A program made the position numbers and the translations under genes. Below, piece by piece: positions 32,848-42,068 of a stretch of 64,000 nucleotides of DNA. Where the stretch lies: positions 62,001 to 126,000 of the forward strand of contig NZ_PQIG01000111.1 in NCBI RefSeq assembly GCF_012349115.1, written 5' to 3'. Each line of letters starts with the position of its first letter. The stretch's first letter is position 1. Under the pieces are notes generated by a model. It saw only the letters and a program-made list of their open reading frames with translations, was not told the origin of the DNA and did not search any database. Source of the stretch: Rhizobium ruizarguesonis. GTDB taxonomy: Bacteria > Pseudomonadota > Alphaproteobacteria > Rhizobiales > Rhizobiaceae.

Positions 32848-35844
32848 TCACCGCCCCGGCCGCCCAGTCTTCCCCTTCGTCCGGCCCTTGCGCTTCTGCT
32901 CGCCCGGGTCCTCATAACTCCCCACACCCGTCTTCCCGCGCACGACCGGCCGCACGTCGTCGCGCTCCGGCTGCCCTTCAAGCAGCGGTGAAAACCGCTT
33001 CGTGCTCTTGGCGGCTTCCGGCTTTTCCGGCAGTGCGCCGATGACCGGTTTTTCCGTTCGGCCGACGGTCATTTCGTCGAGGTCGTTCTTGCGGAAGAGG
33101 GTTTTCTTGGCGGGTTCGGCGATGTCGCGGCCCATGTCGTCGAGATGGGGTTTGCGGAAGAGGGGGGTGGTGGCATCGGTGCCTGGGCCCATGTCGTCGA
33201 GGCTGGGTCTTGAGAAGTAGGAGGGTGTGGCCCCCTCATCCGCCCTGCCGGGCACCGACCGGGGTCGAGCCGCTTGTCTCGACCCGTCCTCCGGACCCCC
33301 GGCGGGGAGAAGGGACTCGCGGGTCGCTTTGGCGCTCCGTATGACGCCTTCCATCGCCTTTGCTTCCTCGCGCGCCATCGGGTCGTCCATGGCGGCGAGT
33401 TCCACGGCTTTGAGGCGTTTGATTTCGTCGCGGAGGCGGGCGGCTTTTTCGAAGTCGAGGTCGGCGGCGGCGTCGCGCATGCTTTTTTCGAGGGCGTTGA
33501 GATGGGTCTGCAGGTTGTTACCGACAAGGTTGCCGCCATCGGCGAAGCCCTTGCCCGAGGCGCCCGAGATATCGGCGCGGACGTGGTCGCGTTCGTAGAC
33601 GGAGTCGAGGATGTCGTTGATCCTGGCCTTGACCGATTCCGGGGTGATGCCGTGTTCCTGGTTATAGATCATCTGCTTTTCGCGGCGGCGGCTGGTTTCC
33701 TCCATCGCCCGCTTCATCGAGCCGGTGACCTGGTCGGCATAGAGGATGACCTTGCCGTCGACGTTACGCGCGGCGCGGCCGATCGTCTGGATCAGCGAGG
33801 TTTCCGAACGCAGGAAGCCTTCCTTGTCGGCGTCGAGGATGGCGACGAAGCCGCATTCGGGAATGTCGAGGCCCTCGCGCAAAAGGTTGATGCCGACGAG
33901 CACATCGAAGGCGCCGAGGCGGAGATCGCGCAGGATCTCGATACGCTCCAGCGTGTCGATGTCGGAGTGCATGTAGCGGACGCGGACGCCCTGCTCATGC
34001 AGATATTCGGTCAGGTCCTCGGCCATGCGCTTGGTCAGTACGGTGCAGAGGGTGCGGTAGCCCTTGGCCGCGGTCTCGCGGATCTCGCCGAGCACGTCGT
34101 CGACCTGGCTGCGGGCCGAGCGGACCTCGACCGGCGGGTCGATCAGGCCGGTCGGGCGGATCACCTGTTCGGCGAAGACGCCGCCCGATTGCTCCATCTC
34201 CCAGCCGCCGGGGGTGGCCGAAACAGCGATGGTGTCGGGGCGCATGGCGTCCCATTCCTCGAAGCGCAGCGGCCGGTTGTCCATGCAGGAGGGCAGGCGG
34301 AAGCCGTATTCGGCCAGCGTCGCCTTGCGCCTGAAGTCGCCCCGGTACATGCCGCCGATCTGCGGCACGGTGACATGGCTTTCGTCGATGAAGACGAGGG
34401 CGTTGTCGGGGATGTATTCGAACAGCGTCGGCGGCGGGTCGCCGGGGTCGCGGCCGGTGAGGTAACGCGAATAGTTCTCGATGCCCTGGCAGGAGCCTGT
34501 GGCCTCGAGCATTTCGATATCATAGCGGGTGCGCTGCTCCAGGCGCTGGGCCTCCAGCAGGCGGCCGGCCTTCTCCAACTCGGCGAGGCGAAGCCTGAGC
34601 TCCTCCTTGATCGACTTGATGGCGCCGTTCAGCGTCGGGCGCGGGGTGACATAGTGCGAATTGGCGTAGATCTTCACCGATTTCAGGTCGCCGACCTTCT
34701 GGCCGGTGAGCGGGTCGAACTCGGTGATCGCGTCGATCTCGTCGCCGAACATCGAGATGCGCCAGGCGGCATCTTCCAAGTGGGCGGGGAAGAGTTCGAT
34801 CGTGTCGCCGCGCACGCGGAAGGAACCGCGGGTGAAATCCATGTCGCGGCGCTTGTATTGCTGGGCGACGAGGTCGGCGAGCAGCTGACGCTGATCGAGC
34901 CGGTCGCCGACCGACATCTGGAAGGTCATCGCCGTATAGGTTTCGACCGAGCCGATACCATAGATGCAGGAAACCGAGGCGACGATGATGCAGTCGTCGC
35001 GTTCGAGCAGCGAGCGCGTTGCCGAGTGGCGCATGCGGTCGATCTGCTCGTTGATCGAGGATTCTTTCTCGATATAGGTGTCGGAACGCGGCACATAGGC
35101 TTCCGGCTGGTAATAATCATAGTAGGAAACGAAATATTCCACCGCATTGTCGGGGAAGAAATTCTTGAATTCGGAATAGAGCTGGGCGGCCAGCGTCTTG
35201 TTCGGCGCCAGGATGACGGCCGGGCGCTGCGTCGCCTCGATCACCTTGGCCATGGTGAAGGTCTTGCCGGAGCCGGTGACGCCGAGCAGCACCTGGCTGC
35301 GGTCGCCATTCTCCAGCCCCTCGACGAGATCGCGGATCGCGGTCGGCTGGTCGCCGGCCGGCTCGTAATCCGACTGCATGCGAATGGCGATGCCGCCTTC
35401 GGATTTGTCGGGCCGGGCAGGGCGGTGCGGCGTCCAGATCTTGCCGTTCTTGTGCAGCGGATTGCCGCTCTCGATCAGCGCCGACAGCGCCTCGACCGTG
35501 GCGGTGACGGCCGTGCCGGCCTGCAGCGACGAGGCCTCCTCCAGCGTCGTATCCATGCCGGAGACGGGATTGAGGCCGGCGGCCGCGCGCGTCTTCGGAT
35601 CGGTCGAGCCGCCCATGGAGGTGCCGCGCGCCGATTTCGAGGCGGCGATCTCCACCTTCTTGCGGTGTTTGCCGGCCTTGGAGGCGATCTGGCGCTGGGT
35701 CTCGACGCCCGAGGCCTCGGCATCGGCCTCCAGCTGCTTCACCCAATCGGCGACGGAGCCGGAGAGCGGTGCGCCCTCGAAGGACGATTGAGGGGCTTCC
35801 TCGAAGCCATTCGGGGCGGGGGATTTCTTCGGAGATCTGGCCAT
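32848..35844 (-). CDS. uvrB: Excinuclease ABC subunit B
   Basis: 998 residues; the usual UvrB is about 670, the rest being N-terminal (about 1-160) and C-terminal (about 800-998) extensions typical of rhizobial UvrB. Motifs: Walker A GVTGSGKTFT, the beta-hairpin YYDYYQPEAY that inserts at the lesion, DEAD-like FIDESH, motif VI QTIGRAARN, and the UvrC-binding UVR helix (RDAAADLDFEKAARLRDEI). It loads on damaged DNA after UvrA. The C-terminus holds three LDDMG / LDEMT repeats and a repeat-derived insert at 33222-33312. Start ATG 35844 is the second in-frame choice. Confidence 0.95.
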   Translation of the reverse strand: MARSPKKSPAPNGFEEAPQSSFEGAPLSGSVADWVKQLEADAEASGVETQRQIASKAGKHRKKVEIAASKSARGTSMGGSTDPKTRAAAGLNPVSGMDTTLEEASSLQAGTAVTATVEALSALIESGNPLHKNGKIWTPHRPARPDKSEGGIAIRMQSDYEPAGDQPTAIRDLVEGLENGDRSQVLLGVTGSGKTFTMAKVIEATQRPAVILAPNKTLAAQLYSEFKNFFPDNAVEYFVSYYDYYQPEAYVPRSDTYIEKESSINEQIDRMRHSATRSLLERDDCIIVASVSCIYGIGSVETYTAMTFQMSVGDRLDQRQLLADLVAQQYKRRDMDFTRGSFRVRGDTIELFPAHLEDAAWRISMFGDEIDAITEFDPLTGQKVGDLKSVKIYANSHYVTPRPTLNGAIKSIKEELRLRLAELEKAGRLLEAQRLEQRTRYDIEMLEATGSCQGIENYSRYLTGRDPGDPPPTLFEYIPDNALVFIDESHVTVPQIGGMYRGDFRRKATLAEYGFRLPSCMDNRPLRFEEWDAMRPDTIAVSATPGGWEMEQSGGVFAEQVIRPTGLIDPPVEVRSARSQVDDVLGEIRETAAKGYRTLCTVLTKRMAEDLTEYLHEQGVRVRYMHSDIDTLERIEILRDLRLGAFDVLVGINLLREGLDIPECGFVAILDADKEGFLRSETSLIQTIGRAARNVDGKVILYADQVTGSMKRAMEETSRRREKQMIYNQEHGITPESVKARINDILDSVYERDHVRADISGASGKGFADGGNLVGNNLQTHLNALEKSMRDAAADLDFEKAARLRDEIKRLKAVELAAMDDPMAREEAKAMEGVIRSAKATRESLLPAGGPEDGSRQAARPRSVPGRADEGATPSYFSRPSLDDMGPGTDATTPLFRKPHLDDMGRDIAEPAKKTLFRKNDLDEMTVGRTEKPVIGALPEKPEAAKSTKRFSPLLEGQPERDDVRPVVRGKTGVGSYEDPGEQKRKGRTKGKTGRPGR
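33222..33312. repeat. Palindromic repeat element inside uvrB
   Basis: The segment ggccccctcatccgccctgccggg ... gtcgagccgcttgtctcgac ... ccggcggggagaagg contains an internal gtcgag/ctcgac hairpin and ends that match the R2 style (ccccctcatccg; cggggagaagg). It is translated in frame as ESLLPAGGPEDGSRQAARPR plus about 15 more residues (approx. 844-874 of UvrB). Confidence 0.7.
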
Positions 35845-36269
35845 GGCGGGAATATGGAGAGAGTCAGCGCGAAAGGGAAGAGGGAAAGAGTACAAAAGGG
35901 AAACGAATGAATCGTTCGGGATTTCGAATAGTGGGGCGCGCGCAATTCGTCTGCACACGGCATGTACCTGTTTATCCGACGGAATTCAGGCGCGTCTATA
36001 TTTTGAATCAGGCGGTGTCCGACAGTAAATAGTTCGGCTTCTCACCGTTACGCCCGAGCAGAAGCGACACGTTGTTCTGCCAGGATGAATATTGCATCGG
36101 AAAAATTCCTCCGTGAATGCGTAGACACCCTCTGATGTTGTATATTTGTTGCTCACTAGCGCACCGATGGAAGATATGATAGGAATATCACAAGGCAATC
36201 CCAGATCAGAAAATCCTATAGCTAGCGAAATTGTATCGTCTTACCTCCTTTCAGAAAGGCTGTTTGCAC
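35845..36269. other. Intergenic region, no gene recognised
   Basis: 425 bp between the divergent uvrB and the phage-like locus. It is moderately AT-rich from 35990 on and includes an 'aaattcctccgtgaatgc' stretch. ORFs are short and not codon-like. It must contain the promoters of both loci. Confidence 0.4.
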
Positions 36270-36938
36270 ATGTCTCCGCTTCTCCTTCTGGCGCTTAAGC
36301 TTTTCCCGACCATTCTCGAAAGTATTTCCGGTGCACGCTCGTCAAACGTTACAGCAACCGTCGAGAAGGTTGTAACCGATATAGTCGGCACGTCTGATCC
36401 GCAGGTGGCGGAGCAGAAGCTTCAGGCGGATCCTGCTCTCGTGCTCAAAGTGCAGATCGCGCTGGCAGAGATCGCGCGCGATGAAAAGAAGCTGGAGCTG
36501 GATGCCGCGCTGGCGTCATTGAATGCCCGGCTGGCCGCCGAAGCCGATGCCCGAAAAGTCGCTCTGGACGCTGTCATCGAGGGTTACAAGGCGCAGCTTG
36601 CACTGGCGACGGCCGATCAGAAAGCGGAGCTCGACCAGCGCGCCCAGGATCGGGTGGAAACGGCAGGGGCCCAGGGGTTGCTGACCGCTCTTGTGGACAG
36701 GGGATCACCGATCTCCTATCTGCCAGCCATTCTTTCGATTATCGTCACGGTCGGCTTTTTTGCATTCCTCACTCTTTTTATCCTCATGAAGAATAGGCTG
36801 GAAGCTCCAAGCTTCGGCGTGCGCCCAAGGAGGTGCTCGACCAGATCCCCACTCTCAACCGGGACCAGATTGCCGGTCTGTTCGCACCGCGGTCCGACTT
36901 TGTCACACAGATCATCAACATATGCGTCGGCTCGCTGA
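36270..36938 (+). CDS. Holin-like membrane protein, probably the N-terminal part of a frameshifted gene
   Basis: From ATG 36270 the 222-residue product has a hydrophobic start (MSPLLLLALKLFPTILESIS), a long charged helical stretch with QVAEQKLQADPALVLKVQIALAEIARDEKKL, and a membrane helix (SYLPAILSIIVTVGFFAFLTLFILM, about residues 150-174). This order resembles the three-helix holins linked to gene-transfer-agent release. The expected last helix is missing here; it appears in the overlapping frame beginning near 36797. After about residue 176 the reading is arginine-rich and not protein-like, so an indel is likely. Confidence 0.65.
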   Translation: MSPLLLLALKLFPTILESISGARSSNVTATVEKVVTDIVGTSDPQVAEQKLQADPALVLKVQIALAEIARDEKKLELDAALASLNARLAAEADARKVALDAVIEGYKAQLALATADQKAELDQRAQDRVETAGAQGLLTALVDRGSPISYLPAILSIIVTVGFFAFLTLFILMKNRLEAPSFGVRPRRCSTRSPLSTGTRLPVCSHRGPTLSHRSSTYASAR

Positions 36939-38455
36939 CCGCTGCTTTTGCGACGGTCATGAGTTATTGGCTCGGTTCATCCCAGGGTTCCCGCAACAAG
37001 GATGCTCTTGTCGCGGGCATGCAGGAGCGCAACGCCCAGAGCCAGGCAACCCAGGCAAAAGAGAGCGCCGAGGTCGCCAAGGATGCCATGGCGAAGGTGA
37101 GTGCTTCTCAATCCGCGGCCGCGGAGCGAGCGGGTCCTGTTGCGGATGTCAAAACGCCCGAAGCTGCTGTCGACGCACCATCGGCTTCAATTGGCACGAA
37201 GGCTGGCGAGACGGTGAAACCCGCGGCGCCGAATGTTGTCACCGAGGCGCTGCCGGAGCTGACGCAACTGCATCGGCATTTCCCCGGCAGCGTCACCTGG
37301 TCGCTCACGGCAGCCGGAATTTCGATCGAGGGTGCCAGCGCGCAGGGCACGATGGGCGAGCCCAAGACAGTCCGGAAGATATGGTCCGAATTCGGAACTC
37401 TCTGTGCGGATGCGTCGAAGCGCTATGGCGTGCCGGTGGAATTGATCGTGGCAACCATCGCGACGGAAAGCAGCGGCGATCCGAATGCCCGACGGCAGGA
37501 GCCGCAGATCAACGACGAAAGCGTGGGGCTGATGCAGACACTCGTGGCAACGGCGCGTTCGGCAACCGGACGCCCGAGCTTGCGCGGCGACGACCTGCTT
37601 GATCCCCGGACCTCGATCGAGGCGGGCACGGCCTATATCGCCTCGCAGCGTGGATCGACCCATTTCGATCCGCCATTGGTCGCCGCGGCCTATAATGCAG
37701 GCTCTCTGAGGCTTGACTCGGGAAGCGCCAATCGCTGGAAGCTGCGTTGCTTCCCCATCGGAACGGGAACGCATATAGACCGGTATGTCAGCTGGTTCGG
37801 CGACGCCATGCGCGTTTCCGGCGATGACGACTGGAGCCGCACAAGCGGATGTCCCACATTTGCGGCCATCCTTGGATCGACGGGCGTCGCCGCGGCGGCA
37901 AATCTCGACGTGTCCTCACCGGATTTCCCACCGCGTCCGGCATTTCGTCCGCTGCTCACCCTGGAAGACAAGCAGGCGCTGTTCGGGAAATTCGATTTCG
38001 ATCCTGAACCCGCGCCGGGAAATCCCGAAAACATCAAGATCCTTGGCGGCTGGGAAGCGAAGAACATCGTTTCCGTGAAGATCCCGATAAAGAGTTTTTT
38101 AGGGAAGCCCGGCCCGTTGACGATGCAGTTTCACAAACTTGCAAAGGACCAACTGGTCGCGATGTGGCTTGAATGGGAGAGCGCGGGATTGCTCGATCGC
38201 ATTCTGACCTACGATGGCTCCTTCGTGCCGCGGTTTCAGCGCGGAAGCACGACCAAGCTCAGTAATCATGCCTTCGGCACGGCCTTCGATATCAACGCTT
38301 CCTTCAATCCGCTCGGTGCGGAGCCTGCTCTGATGGGCGAAAAGGGATGCGTGCGGGAACTGGTTCCGATTGCAAACAAGCACGGCTTTTACTGGGGCGG
38401 ACATTTTCTGTCACGGCAGGACGGCATGCATTTCGAAGTCGCGAAACTGGTCTGA
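36833..38455 (+). CDS. Holin C-terminus fused to lytic transglycosylase and M15-type peptidase
   Basis: 540 residues in the frame one base back from the upstream ORF. Residues 20-45 are a membrane helix (IINICVGSLTAAFATVMSYWL) with the SSQGSRNKD motif of holins, then an Ala/Glu-rich linker. Residues about 180-300 are an SLT transglycosylase domain (catalytic Glu212 in ATIATESSGDP, then LVAAAYNAGS). Residues about 400-540 are an M15/VanY-type carboxypeptidase with the zinc set His479, Asp486 and His533 (SNHAFGTAFDIN, DGMHFE). The GTG at 36833 lacks a spaced ribosome site, supporting a split single gene. It probably acts on peptidoglycan from the inner membrane. Confidence 0.8.
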   Translation: MLDQIPTLNRDQIAGLFAPRSDFVTQIINICVGSLTAAFATVMSYWLGSSQGSRNKDALVAGMQERNAQSQATQAKESAEVAKDAMAKVSASQSAAAERAGPVADVKTPEAAVDAPSASIGTKAGETVKPAAPNVVTEALPELTQLHRHFPGSVTWSLTAAGISIEGASAQGTMGEPKTVRKIWSEFGTLCADASKRYGVPVELIVATIATESSGDPNARRQEPQINDESVGLMQTLVATARSATGRPSLRGDDLLDPRTSIEAGTAYIASQRGSTHFDPPLVAAAYNAGSLRLDSGSANRWKLRCFPIGTGTHIDRYVSWFGDAMRVSGDDDWSRTSGCPTFAAILGSTGVAAAANLDVSSPDFPPRPAFRPLLTLEDKQALFGKFDFDPEPAPGNPENIKILGGWEAKNIVSVKIPIKSFLGKPGPLTMQFHKLAKDQLVAMWLEWESAGLLDRILTYDGSFVPRFQRGSTTKLSNHAFGTAFDINASFNPLGAEPALMGEKGCVRELVPIANKHGFYWGGHFLSRQDGMHFEVAKLV

Positions 38456-38543
38456 GTTTCCGGCGCAGGTTGCCTGCCAACCAGCCACCAGGGATGTCGG
38501 GGAATGGGGGGCGGGGAGGCAGGCATTGAGCGATATCCCGCCA

Positions 38544-40334
38544 TCACGCGGAGCGCTGGTCCGCCGGCCCCTCCAGCCGCGCGAGGTTCAACGCACTGTT
38601 GATCAACCCGACATGGCTGAAGGCCTGCGGGAAGTTGCCGAGCATGCGGCGGGCGGCGGGATCATATTCTTCCGCCAGAAGCCCGACATCGTTGCAGATA
38701 CAAAGCAGCCGCTCGAACAGGCGCAGCGCATCGTCGCGGCGGCCGATCATGCCGAGGGCGTCGACGAGCCAGAAGCTGCAGGCGAGGAACGCGCCTTCGC
38801 CTGGCGGCAGGCCGTCGTCCACCTCCTGCGTCTCGTAGCGCAGCAGCAGGCCATCGCGCAGCAGCTTGCGCTCGATCGCCTCGACTGTCGCGACATAGCG
38901 CGGATCATCAGGCGGGATGAAGCCGACCATGCCGAGATGCAGCAGGCTGGCATCAAGCGCCTTGGAGCCGTAGGCCTGCACGAAACAGCCGAGTTCGGGA
39001 TCGAAAGCCTTCTCGCAAACCTCGGCATGGATGTGATCTGCGAGCGTGCGCCAACGTGCGGCGGCCTCGGGCTCGCCGTCCGCCTCGGCAATCTGGACGG
39101 CGCGGTCGAAGGCCACCCAGGCCATGACCTTCGAATAGGTGAAATGCTGGCGCTGGCCGCGCACCTCCCAGATGCCTTCATCGGGCTCCACCCAGATTTT
39201 TTCGAGAAAGGGCAGAATGGCCGCCGCCAGTTCGCGTTCGCGGTGATGCGGCGGAAGCCCGCCCTTGCGGGCCTGCAGCATGGCGTCGGCCACCTCGCCA
39301 TAGACGTCGAGCTGCACCTGTTCGGCAGCGGCATTGCCGATGCGTACGGGTGTCGAGCCCTCGTAGCCACTCAGCCAGGGAACCTGCCATTCCAGCAGAT
39401 TGCGCTCGCCCGCGACGCCATACATGATCTGCATCTGCGCCGGGGCGCCGGCGACCGCGCGCAACAGCCAGCGGCGCCAGGCACTGGCTTCCTCGTAATA
39501 GCCGAGTTTCATCAGGGCGAGCAGGGTCAGCGTCGCGTCGCGCAGCCAGCAATAGCGGTAGTCCCAGTTGCGCGGCCCGCCGATCTTTTCCGGCAGGGAG
39601 GTTGTCGCCGCGGCGACGATGCCGCCCGTCGGCATGTAGGTCAGTGCCTTGAGCGTGATGAGCGAGCGTTTGACCTGTTCCGTCCACCGGCCCACTTTCG
39701 GGCAGGTCGCGGCAAAGGATTGCCAGAATTCCTCCGTGTCCGGCAGCGCATATTCCACCTGCCGCTGAGCCGGCTGCGGCATATGCGAGGGGGACCAGGT
39801 CAGGATGAAGATCTGGCTCTCGCCAGCCGCAACCTGGAAGGAGCCGACCGTGCTCAGGCCGCGGCCTTCGAGCGGGACGGCGCAATTCAGGGTTAGCCTG
39901 TCCGGGCCGGCAATGGCGGTGATGCCGCCATCCTCGCCATGCGTGACCCAGGGAACGGTTCGGCCGTAATCGAAGCGAAGGTTGAGCTCCATATCGAAGG
40001 CGACAGTGCCGCTCCTGCCCTCGACGATGCGCATCAGATCGCTCGTGCCATCGCGAAGCGGCATGAAGTCGATGAGAACGGCGGTGCCGGTCTCGGTCTG
40101 AAACTCGGTTTCGAGAATGAGCGTGTCGTTGCGGTAGCGGCGCGTGACGCGGACATTTTCACCTGACGGTGACAGCGACCAGAAGCCGTTATCCTCGGCG
40201 CCGAGCAGGGCGGCAAAACAGGCGGGAGAATCGAAGCGCGGAAAACAGAGCCAGTCGATCGAGCCGTTCTTCGAGACGAGTGCGGCGGTTTCGCAATCGC
40301 CGATGAGCGCGTAGTCCTCAATGGGTACCGACAC
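38544..40334 (-). CDS. Glycoside hydrolase family 15 protein (glucoamylase/trehalase-like)
   Basis: 596 residues. A short N-terminal beta domain (IEDYALIGDCETAALVSKNGSIDWLCFPRFDS) is followed by the (alpha/alpha)6 barrel with GGPRNWDYRYCWLRDATLTL, the catalytic-acid region EPDEGIWEVRG and LLAEEYDPAARRMLGNFPQAFSH near the end. Such bacterial GH15 enzymes hydrolyse alpha-glucosides, including trehalose. It lacks a signal peptide, so it is cytosolic. It stands alone, convergent with the lysin locus. Confidence 0.93.
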   Translation of the reverse strand: MSVPIEDYALIGDCETAALVSKNGSIDWLCFPRFDSPACFAALLGAEDNGFWSLSPSGENVRVTRRYRNDTLILETEFQTETGTAVLIDFMPLRDGTSDLMRIVEGRSGTVAFDMELNLRFDYGRTVPWVTHGEDGGITAIAGPDRLTLNCAVPLEGRGLSTVGSFQVAAGESQIFILTWSPSHMPQPAQRQVEYALPDTEEFWQSFAATCPKVGRWTEQVKRSLITLKALTYMPTGGIVAAATTSLPEKIGGPRNWDYRYCWLRDATLTLLALMKLGYYEEASAWRRWLLRAVAGAPAQMQIMYGVAGERNLLEWQVPWLSGYEGSTPVRIGNAAAEQVQLDVYGEVADAMLQARKGGLPPHHRERELAAAILPFLEKIWVEPDEGIWEVRGQRQHFTYSKVMAWVAFDRAVQIAEADGEPEAAARWRTLADHIHAEVCEKAFDPELGCFVQAYGSKALDASLLHLGMVGFIPPDDPRYVATVEAIERKLLRDGLLLRYETQEVDDGLPPGEGAFLACSFWLVDALGMIGRRDDALRLFERLLCICNDVGLLAEEYDPAARRMLGNFPQAFSHVGLINSALNLARLEGPADQRSA

Positions 40335-40581
40335 CGGAGCCTCCTTTGCATAGCAGTCGGGCTTTTAGGTAGAGGCCGTGCGCGGAGGTCAAGCGCGGAA
40401 ACTAACGGGGCGGTAGGCGTGCCGGCTATCATGCAAACTCCGGATATCAATGGGGGCATCGCCAGCAATGCCAAGCCGAAATGGAAAGTGTCGATAAATA
40501 AAAGTCTGTGGTTGAAGGCTCTGCCGCCTCCCGCATTGCGCGCGCCGATGTTACAGCTGCTGCGGGAATTGGGGACCATTC

Positions 40582-40923
40582 ATGAACAAAATAATCATTG
40601 CATTCGCGGCCGCCGCGGCAGTGGCCAGCTGCGCCAAACGTCCTGACGCCATCGTCCAGGTCGATATTCCGATGGCCGCCTATACGAACCTCAGTTGCGA
40701 GGCGCTCGCAGTGGAACATAAGAAAGAGAAGGCCAAACTCGACGACCTGTCCAAGCAGCAGATCAGCGCAGCGAACGGCGATGCTTTCGGTGTTTTCCTC
40801 GTCGGCGTCCCCATCGGAAGCGTCGCCGGGGGAGACAAGGAAGGGGAAATTGCCGCGTCCAAAGGCAAGGTTTCTGCCATGCAATCCGCTGGACTGAGCA
40901 AGGGCTGCAAGCTGCCCAGCTGA
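40582..40923 (+). CDS. Small lipoprotein, hypothetical
   Basis: 113 residues. Signal sequence MNKIIIAFAAAAAVASC with the lipidated cysteine at residue 17, then a helical acidic/lysine-rich body (EALAVEHKKEKAKLDDLSKQQ) and a glycine-rich turn (GVFLVGVPIGSVAGGDKEGE). Pattern is typical of small rhizobial lipoproteins of unknown function. The ATG follows 'ggggaccattc'. Confidence 0.75.
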   Translation: MNKIIIAFAAAAAVASCAKRPDAIVQVDIPMAAYTNLSCEALAVEHKKEKAKLDDLSKQQISAANGDAFGVFLVGVPIGSVAGGDKEGEIAASKGKVSAMQSAGLSKGCKLPS

Positions 40924-41141
40924 CAGCCGGGGGCGGTAACCATCGAGATCGGCCCGGCCAAAAGTGAGGCGTTGGCCGGCGATCCCGCTTTCAATATCCA
41001 TTCGCCACCCGTCGTTTCTTCGCCCAAAGACCGACGACATTCGTGAAATGCCGCGCAGCGATCGTCCGCACCCTCGTATCGGAACCGAAATCGGCCTTCC
41101 GCAGTTAGTTTCCTGTGACTTAAGCTTCAGGTACAACTGCC

Positions 41142-41435
41142 ATTAGCGATCATTCTGCCTTTTGGGAAAACCCCATCTCGATCGACCTTGATTCCGGCGA
41201 ACGGCTGGTTCTTCGCTCACCGCAGGATGCGCTTTATGCACTCGTCTCCGACTGGCCGGTCAATGGCGGCGTCCACCAGCAAAGGGCGATCGATTTCTGC
41301 CGCGCCTGGCTTGCCGGGCGGATGCCGGCCGAGACGGTGCGGCAGGCTTTCATCCTGGCCGCGCTGGAAGCCGGCGTGTCGATCAATGATGATGAAGACG
41401 GGGCAGAAGCCGCGGTTGTGAATCCTCCAGCATAG
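41142..41435 (+). CDS. DUF982-like ORF without a standard start codon
   Basis: The frame from ATT at 41142 to TAG at 41435 reads SAFWENPISIDLDSGERLVL, then RSPQDALYALVSDWPVNGGV and HQQRAIDFCRAWLAGRMPAE, which has the DUF982 layout (W-x-x-P-x-x-I, ALYALVSDWP, A..FC). Upstream of the ATT is a TAA after seven codons, and no ATG, GTG or TTG occurs before the conserved part. It is therefore either started at ATT/another rare codon or is a dying gene. DUF982 proteins are abundant in rhizobia; function unknown. Confidence 0.5.
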   Translation: MSDHSAFWENPISIDLDSGERLVLRSPQDALYALVSDWPVNGGVHQQRAIDFCRAWLAGRMPAETVRQAFILAALEAGVSINDDEDGAEAAVVNPPA

Positions 41436-41587
41436 AAGGAGCGACGCCGGCTACATCCAGGCTTCACGCGGCCCGGTATTCCGCAGCACCAACAATATTC
41501 CTTTCATGTATTGCAAATATTATTCCCGCTGTGTTTGTAGGAAATACGCAGCGTCGCCGCGTTCCGATTCTTTGGGGATTCAACTGA

Positions 41588-41977
41588 ATGAGAATAACAG
41601 TCCTTGCTTGTGCCGCTCTGCTGATGCTGGCCGGCTGCAACGCCCCCGTGTCGCAATCCGTTGCAGATTCCCAGCATCCTCCCTCGAATGACGTCCGGCA
41701 GAACTTCATCAATATCGTGTTCAAGAGAAGTTATCGGCACGAAGCAGGAGAAGTCGTATGGGCCCGCATTTCCAGCGTGGTGGTGCTTGAACCTGAGAAA
41801 AAGATCTATGCTTACTGCGTCCGTTTGGTGCCCAAGCGCGGCTGGGGAGACTGGGCCTACCTCGGCGTCTCCTTTACGGATGGCAAAATATTAGGCGCGA
41901 CGGTGAATGACGATCGCTGCCGCGACAAGCGGCTGCGCTACTACCCGTTTCCTGAGCTGACCGGCATGAAGACCTGA
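41588..41977 (+). CDS. Small lipoprotein, member of a local paralogous pair (A)
   Basis: 129 residues. Lipobox LMLAGCN (Cys17), then APVSQSVADSQHPPSNDVRQ and a conserved C-terminal half: ISSVVVLEPEKKIYAYCVRL, DDRCRDKRLRYYPFPELTGM. The same blocks recur in the gene at 42194-42571, so the two arose by duplication. Two cysteines outside the lipobox are conserved in both and may form a disulfide. No domain is recognised. Confidence 0.75.
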   Translation: MRITVLACAALLMLAGCNAPVSQSVADSQHPPSNDVRQNFINIVFKRSYRHEAGEVVWARISSVVVLEPEKKIYAYCVRLVPKRGWGDWAYLGVSFTDGKILGATVNDDRCRDKRLRYYPFPELTGMKT

Positions 41978-42068
41978 CGCAGGGGCGAGGGCTCCGGCCG
42001 CGTCGTCGTTCAAGGCTTTGTTGAACGGCGGCGCGACGGCGTCGTTGAGGCGCGGCATCCTCCAACCT

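Noticed and set aside
33274..35910. 878-aa plus-strand ORF opposite uvrB
   Set aside because: It is the antisense shadow of uvrB, produced by high-GC codon bias; the real gene on the minus strand has all the UvrB motifs.
35986..36198. 70-aa minus-strand ORF between uvrB and the lysin locus
   Set aside because: No domain, no good ribosome site; atypical composition alone is not enough.
36797..36938. Programmed -1 ribosomal frameshift between the holin and lysin frames
   Set aside because: No X-XXY-YYZ slippery heptamer is present in the overlap (cccaagg is the nearest and does not fit), so an indel is the simpler explanation.
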